Assembly: GCF_963678635.1 (NCBI RefSeq)
Contig: NC_087063.1
Coordinates: forward strand, 75,415,617 to 75,479,616
Reading direction: 5' to 3'
DNA: 64,000 bases
Origin: Symsagittifera roscoffensis
Taxonomy: Eukaryota > Xenacoelomorpha > Acoela > Convolutidae
Below the pieces are notes generated by a model. The model ran no database searches. It was not told where the DNA came from and saw only the letters and a list, made by a program, of their open reading frames with translations. The position numbers were made by a program, and so were the translations under genes. The number at the start of each line of letters is the position of its first letter. Position 1 is the first letter of the stretch. Below, one piece after another: positions 40,615-49,175 of the stretch.

Positions 40615-43600
40615 CTAAACATAACAAATAATGGCAATTGATTCCGAGGATTTCAAGCTTACACTGACAAAAACAATACTTAAGCCTAATACTTGAAGCT
40701 ATGTAAAAATTAGTTTAGAAAACTGTCCACTTTTTTAAATTTGATACTTTTTACAATTACAATTTCTAAATTACTTTGATTATAAATTATAACTTACTCT
40801 GTCTGTGGACTCGTTCTCTCACTTCCATGTATTCCTGCTCGTGTTTGACATTTGTAAGGCCTCTGGATAGTTTTTCCACCATTTCTTTCAGCTTGTTGTG
40901 AGATGTTTCTTCGTCTGAACAAAAAATTTTGTTAAGCACTTAGAAATTAAACTTATGTCTCAGATGTATATTCTGAGCAGGGGCGGATTTGGGAGGGGTG
41001 GGTGGGGGGCGGACGCCTCCTCTCTCTCTCTCTTAGGGATTCGATCCCCTGCCGACCCAAAGGGTCCCCCTTTGTACTATTTTGAGCTATCCAGTTTTTG
41101 AAAAGGACACCAACTTTGGCGCCAAATTAAACTAATTTTGAGGGAGGAGCGCGCGCCGAAAAAACGCGATTTTTTGGTCTAAATTTTCCCAAAGTGCCGA
41201 AAAATGCCTTTATTTGGCCTATTTTTCGAAATTTTGCCTGCTTTGGCCAAACTAGGGTTTTTCGAGGTCTTTTTAGCGCTTTGGGAGAGGTCGAAAAATC
41301 AATTTGGTCGACCTAAAAAAAGGGCCGAAAAAATGTTTTTAGACGAAATCTAAAAACATATAAAAACAGCAGCACAAGGAAAAATTCTCGCTCTAAACTA
41401 ACAGGAATTATTGTTCCAACCAGTACCTAATGGTTGATAGGATCTATGGCGTAGGAGATGTTTGTTCCACTCAAGATCGATGGTTATGTTATGATAAAAC
41501 CCTTAGATCTTGATTCAGAATCAGCAAATCAATAACTTTGTCTGGGAGTCGCAAAAATTGGTCTGCAGTTTTTGATGAGCAGACCAATTAACGCTGGGTA
41601 GGAGGTCTTAATCAAGTTTCAAATACAATTAAACGGCTGTTCTTGCATTAAAATAGGCATCATCAACTACTTCTTGAAGGTTTTTTCATGTCCCTTCAAC
41701 TACGAACACAAATTTCTGGAGCTAAAAAAATTAACCAAATATAAAAAAGAAATTTTGCACAAAGGCGAAGCGGAGCTTGCGATACAACACAGCCATGGGA
41801 AGTAAAAAAAAAAGAAAAATGTTTAAAAAAAAACAGTGCCAACAATTAAATTTTCGTATGTCCATTTTCATTCTAGGCCAACAAGACAGATATTTAAATA
41901 TTACATTGGGAAAAAAACTTACGAAGAGGAAACAAACCCGACAGTTTTTGGGCAGACCCAAGTTGATCCGGAAAAAAACAACGATTTTTATTTTTTTTTA
42001 AATTTAAAGTTTGAAGTCTCTCCTGAAACTACAATGAACAACACTTGCACTTGCAACTACAATGAAAGTCGCTTATACCACAAGAAAATATTGTGATGTG
42101 ACAACTAAGCCGGCAATCTTTGACCAGACACCAGTTGAGCCGAATCAAACAAAAATTAAAATTTTCGAGTCCTCCCGAAACTACAAGGAACAACACTTGC
42201 ACTTGAAACTACAATGAAAAATTCTAACAGAGCAAGAAAAATCCGTGATGTCGGCCATCCTCTGATCTGAGCACAAAGTCAAACGGAACTTCACACCACT
42301 TGTGATAAGACACTAACATATCATGGAGAGCTAGCCCAAAATAGTTGACTAAAAAGGGGAAACAGTTGACTTGACGGAAACAAGCCAAGAAACGCAATTG
42401 CCAGATAACAGTAGCATTGACAAAATTCGGTGCGAAAGAGAAAAACTATAAATTAGTATGACAATTTTTTTCCGCTCAACAGGCGTGGGTTGAGTTAACG
42501 CATGGTTTTTACACAATGTTTTTACGCTTCATGTAATTTTTCACTCTCGCAATCTATACTTTTCCTCCTAAGGAAGATATACATGCATTACTTAAAAACA
42601 AAAAAAGATATCCGGTTGCTGTTCAAGTAGAACATAATGTTCCGGCCACAATAATCAACAACATAGCCTACATACAGTTGGAAAAGAGTCAATGAATGCA
42701 AGTAAACGGAAAAAAAACAATGACTTATTTGTTGAAAGTGACAACTATCGAATTTTCGAGAAAAAAAATAGATGCCCTTAAAACCTTTTGAATTTTGAGA
42801 AAAATTGATGTTTGGCCTTTTTTGATTAAATTAATCCTATTTAAGAAAACTGGATCAATAGGTAATTTTTTTATTCCGCTGTAAAATCTGAAAAATAAAT
42901 TTTACTTTCGAAATTAGAAGTCGATCCCGTTTTTCGTGACCTTTACAATTTTGCTGTTTGATAGTGGAGTTTGCCTTCCTTTTAACAATAGAAGTGCAGT
43001 GAACTTAAAAAATCACAGGTCAAACCGCGAAAAATCAAAATTGAGCGTGAACAAATTTTAAAGTTTTTCCTGAAAAAAAAAATCAGCAAGATCTATATAA
43101 GAGTACTCACTACGTTCATTACTCTCAATAAATAAAACAAATATAAATACAAAGTTCATCCCCCTTCTCAATGGTACGGAACAAAAGTGAAATTTTAAAA
43201 AGTTCTGAAGAGACGCTCAGAGAAACATCAAAAACCATTTTCAATGGAATTAAATTAAATTTTCACCATGAGCACGAGACTATCTGGCCTAACTAGAAAC
43301 TAAACTAACACTCAAAAATTTCAAACCGGTTTTTCTCGTTACAGAAAAAACTTAAACACACCCGAAAACAAAGTACTTCCGCATTTTCACTATTCGGAAC
43401 AACAACTATTTTAACATTAAAATTGATGCTTTTTCCGGCTTTTTGCTATTTTGAAGTGAATGGTACACTTGATAAAGCGCCAATTGTTTCTTTGCAGCTC
43501 GAAATATTGAGCAGCACTAGTCTCTCATTTTTCAAGCAGGTGCAGACACCAGCAACAGGTCTAATGATTTTCCTGTAAGTTAATCAGTTTCGGGTTTTGT

Positions 43601-46600
43601 GAACACGATGTTCCACTAATTGACACTACCTATTTTTGCTCTATCTTTTTTATGTTCTGAACACTAGTTTTATTCTGACACCGGATTTCGTTTCCATCTT
43701 TTTTTTATTTCTTCAGTAGCATCCCTTTCTTATTCAGTAGAAATTTATTGGGGGTAAAAAGTTCGGACCCAGTTCAGTCATTTTTACCTTCCTTTCTGGG
43801 CAATGTTCGTCAGAAAGACTTACCAGAATATCAAGAAAGAGTTTGCATTGCTCCATTGGTTTCAGAGGTGAACCAGATATTAGTAGTTGGATTCATGCAT
43901 AGCGAAACTTAGACAAGATAATTTGCTTGCCGTTCGATCACGAACTTGAAAAACTCATTTATTGGGTTTTCTTTTATCTGCTGGCTCAAAAACAAAACTG
44001 AGATTATCTGCTGGCAAATTAACTTGGCACGCGTAGACTTTAATTAAGCCAACAACTATTGGGCTATCGAAACTAGAACGCCTGCCAATGGAGGCGTGAA
44101 TGGTTTCAAAATGTTCGCCTTCAATGGAGAACGCCTTCACGAGGCGGCAGATGTGGATCCGGAAACGGATCTCAAAGTTTCCCCAAATCCGAGAGTGTGC
44201 CTCACGACACATCGATGACCTTCCGGGTTTTTGGGAGGGCGCTCAGCTAAACTCGCTTATCTGAGTCGCCTCCTCTTGATGGCGGGAGACGTGGAAAGCA
44301 ACCCGGGCAAGTCCAATGGCAGTGCGGAGCTTGCAACAAGACTACAAGGCAGAGCAAGGACTGGGTCATTATCTGTGTGGACTGTCATTTTTGGCATCAC
44401 AGAAGATGTCTGGGGATATCAGTCGAGGAGACCAGGACTCTATCCTCTTATAGGTGGCACTGCGGATGTGAAACCGCCCCCCAGAGTGCACCTCCTTTCC
44501 AGAAAAGCAAGAAGAAGCCAAAAGTCCGCACTGTGCAGCTGAACATCGAAGGCTGGAAGTCGAAGTCGGTCACCTTCAACAAGATGCTGGAAGACGAGGA
44601 GATCGACATCGCGGTCATTCAAGAGACAGAACTGATGCAAGACTCCGCCACCCCGAACACCAACGGATGGCACGTTCACAGACGGGAGAGGAAGATCCAC
44701 CGGGCGAGCAAAGAGCAACTGCAAGGAGTTCTGGCAATTGTCTGCAGACAAGGGCTTGAGACCAAACAACTTGACGATCTGACGCTGCCCGGACAAGCAG
44801 CCCTGGAGTTGCTCGGAATAGAAGTTGCGACTTCCAAAGGCAAGCTACAAATTTGGAACATCTACCGCCCGCCTGCGCGAGTCGGCGACGGTACAGAAGC
44901 GAGTCTGCACCTCAGCGCGTGGCCGTCCAAGGAGAACGTCGTCATCTGTGCTGATGCCAATACTCATGGCCAGTGGGACAAGAACTCAGAGGCCGACACC
45001 CTTGGCACAAACATCGACGACTGGGCAGCAGACAACCAGATGATCATTCTCAACAACGGCAACGCGACAAGACTAAGAGGAGGGTCACCAACAGCGCCGG
45101 ATGTCATCATCGTCCACAGCAAGAGGGATCATCTGGCCCAGTGGAGGATAGGAGACCCTCTGGGATCAGACCACCTGCCACTGATCACAGAAATCAGCAA
45201 CACTGCGACGAGAAAGAAGACGAAGGAGAGAAGCTTCAACTACAAGAAGGCCGACTGGCCCTTGTTCAAGATTGAAGTGGACAAGAACCTTCGACAGTTC
45301 GACTCCGGCGACCTCACCCTGGAGAAAGAATACAAGAAGGTTCAAAGACGTCATCCTGGGAGCTGCCAATACTGCAATACCGATATGCGGAGTGGGGAAA
45401 AGCTCCAAACCCTGGTGGAACAAGGAGTGTGCTGAAAGAAGGGCACACTACAGAGAGTGCTTCCGGAGATAGCAAGACGACATGACCGAAGAGAAGAAAG
45501 AAGAGAAAGACCTAGCGAAGAAACAACTAGATGACTGCATTCGAGATAGGAAGAAGCGCGCCTGGAAAGAGTTCACTTCCGAATTGGACCCAAGAGACCC
45601 CAGCACGAAAGTCTGGAACACTCTGAAGAGCATGGACGGTACGAAGAAGCAACCGCTCCCAGAAGCGCCGATCTCGGGCAGTTTGACGGCTAGAAGCGCA
45701 CGCGACAAAGCAGAACTCGCTGTGAGAACGTATGCAACAGTGAGCCGTGTGAAGGTCGACCGATTGAAGCAGAGAAGCTTACCTCGAAGTGAGGAGACTC
45801 AACGAAACTCCCGAGGGAGACGACTCTACCGGTGACACCTTCAGCCGGATAGAGTTGGATCACGTCATCCAGAAGATGAAGAAGAGCACAGATGGTGAAG
45901 ACAAGATCCACCCCTGAATGATCAAGAACCTCTCCGACAAAGGCCTCGATAAGCTCCTGAGCATCATCTACAGGGGTTGGACCGAAGGAAGAACACCTGG
46001 CGAATGGCGAAAAGCGGTCATCATTCCGATCTTGAAGAACGGAAAGCCACCGAGCGAGATAAAAAGCTAACATCCGGTGTCTTTGCTGCCCTGTGACTCC
46101 AAGGTCATGGAGAGCCTCGTCACCATTAGGCTCAAGAAGTCTGCCAGCGACATCAAAGCCATTCCTCCCCAGCAAGCAGGATTCTAGAAGGGCAGAATGA
46201 CGACCGACGTCCTGGTGAACATTGCTCAGAAGGCCTTCGACAGCCTTCAGCGGAAGGAGCGAACCATCATTGTCACGGTCGATCTGAAAGCGGCTTTCGA
46301 CAGAGTTTGGAAAAACGGCCTTCTCCGCGACCTCGCCCGCCTCAAGATCCACCCTACTGCTCTCCGCTGGCTTCGAGCTTTTCTTGCTGACAGAAAGGAG
46401 GCAGTCCGTTGGGACAACACCATCAGCCGCTTCAGGACGTTCAAGGAAGGGGTCCCGCAAGAGAGCCCTCTCTCTCCTCTTCTTTTTTGCCTCGCCACCG
46501 CTACGCTGCCGATAAGGATTTGCAGCTCAGCACCTGGAGTGTATGCGGACAAATTCGCAGACGACTTCACCATCTCAGCGTCTGGCAGGACAGTAGCAGA

Positions 46601-49175
46601 AGCAGCAGTTCGCCTCGCCCCTGCTCTCCGGGAAGTGAAGAAGTGGTCAGCAGATTATGAAGTTCTCCTCTCCACGGAGAAGACCGCGGCACTTGTCGTT
46701 TCCTTTGACCCATGGGAAACAGTTGGGAAAGCGTCGACAGGCCTGAGTTTCCTCGGCACTCCGATCCAGAACAACAGACATCAAAATTCTTGGAGTACAC
46801 CTGGACACACAGATGTCATTCAAAAAGATTGTGTCGGAGATGGCGAAAAAGATCAACAAAAGGACACAAATCCTCCAAGCACTAGCAGGCAAAGACTGTG
46901 GCATCCTTGCGATCGACTTGTCCCAACTCTACAAGGCCTACGCGAAGCCCGGTGGTCGGTACGCTCTGGAAATCTGGAGACCATTTCTATCGAAGACAGC
47001 GCTCCAGACGCTTGAGACAGCCAACAACAGAGCAGCCAGGCTGATCACTGGTACGCTCCCGGGCACCCCTTCGGCAGCTGCGGTTATAGAAGCAAACCTA
47101 ACACCGATCAGGATAAAGGTGGAAGAAAAAGCAGCGCTCCTACTCGACAGATATTCCAGGTTCCCCGACGACCACCTGAAAGAGCTAACAGCACCTGCAC
47201 CCAGGTCCCGACTAAAACCCAGGGATGAAGAGTCTCACAGGCTTGACTGGCGCAGCACTGCAAGAAGACTGCTGAACGAAGTCCCGGAAGGAGGTAACCT
47301 GTTCGAGCATATTGTCGCAAAGAGAGAGGAGAAACACTGAAGAATCTATGAAGAATTGACACCCGAAACATCAACTCACCGAAGAGCCACCAAAGGAAGT
47401 CCTTTGCCGCACTCAGTCAACAGAAGCAGAGAAGAAGAAATAACGCTGCACAGGCTGAGAACCAACAGAGCCCGCTTCCTCCGCCAGACTCAACAAAGGT
47501 TCGGCCTCGTTCCGGACCCAATCTGCGGGAATTGCAACCAAGAAGGGGAATCAGTGGAGCACTTCATTACATCTTGTGTTTCATGGGAACCAAAAAGAAG
47601 AATCGCCATGGGGGACGGCTATCCACAAATCACAACCCTCCAGTCAAACCCGGACAAAATCTTGAGCTTCGTGAGGCTCGCAGGGCACCTCACGTTGCCC
47701 CCGATAAATAGAAGGGCTCCAGCCACACACACACACTATTGGGCTATAAAAATGATGAGTTTTTATACCTCTTCCTCCCGCAAAACACCCAAACCTATTT
47801 TCACCCTTCCAAACGCGCGATGTGATCTAAGCCGATACACGACGAAACATTTGAAGCCGGAAGAAAATAAAAATGCACATACAAAATCCTGAAACTCAAC
47901 TCAATTATCTGCACCAATTAAAATTGGCATTATACATTAGTTTTAAGACAAAGCCGCACTTTCAAGAAAATGTTTACTACGGTACCTCAATAAGTACTTT
48001 AGCTTTCATTATGCTTTAGCCTTCTAACACTTGCTCTTGGATTTTTTTAATCTTTATGTGAACCTTGTCGAACCAGAAATTATCTAATGGAACATTAACC
48101 GGACTATATGGGAATTACAATCCCTTTGCTTTGCAAGAATTCACTTAATATTATTATAATTTTTATGATTATTATTATTATTATGAGAAAACTACCTTCT
48201 GTTTTCCCGCTTTCATCCCGCTCGGCGCTAGCGTTGAAGACGTCCATACTAAACATCACAACCTTGGGGGTCATGGTGGACATTTTGTTCCCAAAGCAGT
48301 ATTTGTACACTCCCGCAACGTCTGCCGAAAACGTGTTTCGTCCGTTTGATTCTCTCTCAGCAGAATATATAACTTTACCGTCAGGAGCAGTTATCTACAA
48401 CATGAAATATTCAAGAACGTATAATGCAAAATGCGAATTGCAAAATGCGAAATGTAAAATGCGAATTGCACGGTCATCCATGTACAAAAACGCAACACTT
48501 ATATCAAACCTTTCAAAAAGTGCTCAAACATGGCAATTTTCGCTCTTTTTAGATTAAAAATTATTGGTTGGTTCGTGAAGGGTCAAAATCCACCTTCCCA
48601 TAGAGAAAATTCTATATCTGCCTCTGATACGAGCAACTGTTTGGCTCTTTCAGGAGAACAGTGGTTCTGCCCTTAAAATGGGAGTGAAATGGAGCTAGCC
48701 AAAATTACTAATCACAATATCGTGAGATGTGCTCGATGACCTAAAAACTCTCTATTATTATCGGTAATATTCACTCTATGAGAACATAACCCGTTAAACT
48801 TCGAATCGCGGTTTTGCTCGATAACTTTCCTAGCAGTGCCAATTACGATTGAAACGGTTTCATTGTGCTTTACTACCCGCCCCGATGTGACGTGTATTTG
48901 ATATACCTTGTATAACGAAGGAAAATACGCCCGAATTTAGTTTTTACCGTTTCAATTCGGAAAATTTCTCGGGCGAATACGTAACCAAACTTGCTAACCT
49001 GCACATCGATGTCGAGGAAACCTCCTTGAGCGACTTCAAATATGAGCGACATTTTTGATTTCGCATCTACTCGTTCATGGAAACACTCTTCAGAATGGGC
49101 ATCTATTGTAACAAAATATCCATGCCCAACGGCCATAAACGCCAAGACACAAATAAATTGAACCAATGCTTTCAT
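40490..49175 (-). CDS. TMED2: TMED2 (p24 beta1), four exons
   Basis: Exons 48999-49175, 48196-48394, 40798-40914 and 40490-40614 join in phases 0, 1 and 1 to give 618 coding bases, 205 residues plus stop, close to the usual length of about 200 for TMED2. Order: signal peptide, GOLD domain, coiled-coil, single membrane span, short cytosolic tail. TMED2 is a p24 family cargo receptor that cycles between ER and Golgi in COPII and COPI vesicles. All introns are GT-AG and no frame is broken, so the gene looks functional. Intron 2 is 7.3 kb because of an antisense LINE. Identity with the family is clear from MSTMTPK and the C-terminal tail. Confidence 0.95.
40615..40797 (-). other. TMED2 intron 3
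   Basis: 183 bp on the minus strand with donor GTAAGT after exon 3 and acceptor TTTAG before exon 4, phase 1. The short size contrasts with the LINE-bearing intron 2. Confidence 0.9.
40798..40914 (-). CDS. TMED2 exon 3: coiled-coil segment
   Basis: 117 bases. Acceptor TTTGTTCAG, then (with the split Asp) [18 protein letters not shown] and on through [16 protein letters not shown] to donor GTAAGT. This is the membrane-proximal coiled coil through which p24 proteins assemble into hetero-oligomers. The [11 protein letters not shown] block is strongly conserved in TMED2. Confidence 0.95.
40979..41360 (+). repeat. Interspersed GCGCGC-containing repeat, copy 2
   Basis: Begins AGGGGCGGATTTGGGAGGG, has a CT repeat (TCTCTCTCTC at about 41022), then GACCCAAAGGGTCCCCC, GGCGCCAAA, GAGGAGCGCGCGCC and GGCCTATTTTTCGAAATTTTGCCT. 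It shares the central part with the reverse complement of 22130-22360 and is the longest copy in the window. No ORF; probably a non-autonomous element inside TMED2 intron 2. Confidence 0.65.
41361..44054. other. AT-rich intronic sequence
   Basis: Within TMED2 intron 2. Two partial repeats of the phrase ACTACAATGAA..AACACTTGCACTTG (about 42028-42065 and 42180-42220) mark a short tandem duplication of about 155 bp. No coding evidence. Confidence 0.55.
44055..44067. repeat. LINE target-site duplication, left copy
   Basis: ACTATTGGGCTAT occurs here and again at 47735-47747, exactly flanking the LINE. The 13-bp length is normal for target-primed insertion. Confidence 0.9.
44222..44376 (+). CDS. 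LINE N terminus with 2A-like sequence and start of PHD finger
   Basis: In one frame: a hydrophobic stretch ([12 protein letters not shown]) followed by DVESNPG, the ribosome-skipping core of 2A peptides, where the residue after NPG should be Pro but here reads Lys. From 44311 the PHD finger continues in a different frame, so a single-base loss at the NPG/P point both removes the Pro and shifts the frame. The only upstream ATG (44215) is in the frame of the PHD, one base away from the 2A frame, implying a second indel in the T run at 44228-44232. Confidence 0.75.
44323..45435 (+). CDS. LINE PHD finger and AP-type endonuclease
   Basis: The PHD-type zinc finger reads CGAC, ICVDC, FWHHRRC and WHCGC, which gives a Cys4-His-Cys3 set. 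The endonuclease follows with all landmark motifs: QLNIEGW (Asn), IAVIQETEL (Glu), [16 protein letters not shown] (Tyr), [10 protein letters not shown] (Asp and Asn), and GSDHLPLI (Ser-Asp-His). The catalytic set looks intact. This enzyme nicks target DNA to prime reverse transcription. The frame ends at 45435 after a shift near 45350; the true continuation is in the +1 frame through 45472. Confidence 0.88.
   Translation, partial: CGACNKTTRQSKDWVIICVDCHFWHHRRCLGISVEETRTLSSYRWHCGCETAPQSAPPFQKSKKKPKVRTVQLNIEGWKSKSVTFNKMLEDEEIDIAVIQETELMQDSATPNTNGWHVHRRERKIHRASKEQLQGVLAIVCRQGLETKQLDDLTLPGQAALELLGIEVATSKGKLQIWNIYRPPARVGDGTEASLHLSAWPSKENVVICADANTHGQWDKNSEADTLGTNIDDWAADNQMIILNNGNATRLRGGSPTAPDVIIVHSKRDHLAQWRIGDPLGSDHLPLITEISNTATRKKTKERSFNYKKADWPLFKIEVDKNLRQFDSGDLTLEKEYKKVQRRHPGSCQYCNTDMRSGEKLQTLVEQGVC
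45436..47015 (+). pseudogene. LINE reverse transcriptase (broken)
   Basis: Pieces in several frames cover linker and RT. Landmarks: [38 protein letters not shown] (motif A), [13 protein letters not shown] (motif B with the usual Gly after Gln changed to Glu), and KFADDFTIS (motif C, F-A-D-D). In-frame stops interrupt at about 45474 (TAG), 45916 (TGA), 46068 (TAA) and 46186 (TAG), and there are frame changes near 45830 and 46780. The catalytic Asp residues are still present, but no full-length RT can be made. Confidence 0.85.
46813..47734 (+). pseudogene. LINE C-terminal domain with CCHC motif
   Basis: Frame 46813-47340 continues the RT thumb region ([18 protein letters not shown]), stops at TGA 47338-47340, and resumes in the same frame at 47341, with the Met at 47356. 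It ends with [19 protein letters not shown] and [18 protein letters not shown], a C-X2-C-X8-H-X4-C motif typical of the C terminus of many LINE ORF2 proteins. The reading frame stays open past the (CA)n tail into host sequence, so the original stop codon has been lost or shifted. Confidence 0.8.
47735..47747. repeat. LINE target-site duplication, right copy
   Basis: ACTATTGGGCTAT, identical to 44055-44067, directly after the CA-rich tail. Confidence 0.9.
48196..48394 (-). CDS. TMED2 exon 2: C-terminal half of the GOLD domain
   Basis: 199 bases between acceptor TGTTGTAG and donor GTAGTT. It encodes [19 protein letters not shown], then [19 protein letters not shown] and TMTPKVVMF. The YxxCFxNxxSTMTPK block is the hallmark of TMED2 and the Cys here pairs with the Cys of exon 1 in the family. 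It closes with an Asp/Ala/Ser/Glu-rich linker ([17 protein letters not shown]). Confidence 0.95.
48395..48998 (-). other. TMED2 intron 1
   Basis: 604 bp, donor GTTAGC after the CAG that ends exon 1 and acceptor TAG before ATAACTGC, phase 0. A small tandem-like run ATGC(A/G)AAATGCGAATTGC at 48421-48467 lies within it. Confidence 0.9.
48999..49175 (-). CDS. TMED2 exon 1: signal peptide and start of GOLD domain
   Basis: ATG at 49173-49175. [19 protein letters not shown] is a signal peptide, followed by [18 protein letters not shown], the first strand and conserved Cys of the GOLD domain, and on to [13 protein letters not shown], which is nearly invariant in this family. 177 bases, phase 0 donor. 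An upstream in-frame ATG exists at 49250, but the 49175 start gives the normal signal peptide and length. Confidence 0.95.

Larger units (their letters stand above)
44068..47734 (+). mobile_element. Non-LTR retrotransposon (LINE) with 2A, PHD, endonuclease and RT
   Basis: 3.67 kb between two copies of ACTATTGGGCTAT, ending in a short (CA)n tail (GCCACACACACAC). It carries a 5' leader of about 150 bases, a 2A-like peptide, PHD finger, AP-type endonuclease, RT and a C-terminal zinc motif, all plus strand. Short microsatellite tails, N-terminal 2A sequences and zinc fingers are known in CR1/L2 and Ingi-type LINEs; the exact clade is not fixed here. Several frameshifts and in-frame stops make it inactive. 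It is antisense to TMED2 and much more GC-rich than its surroundings. Confidence 0.92.
40915..48195 (-). other. TMED2 intron 2, invaded by a LINE and other repeats
   Basis: Donor GTAGTT at 48195 and acceptor at 40915, 7281 bp. It contains the interspersed repeat at 40979-41360, the LINE 44068-47734 in antisense orientation, an ATT-rich low-complexity patch at 48145-48184 close to the donor, and AT-rich sequence without ORFs of note. Removing the LINE and its duplicated target would leave about 3.6 kb. Confidence 0.9.
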
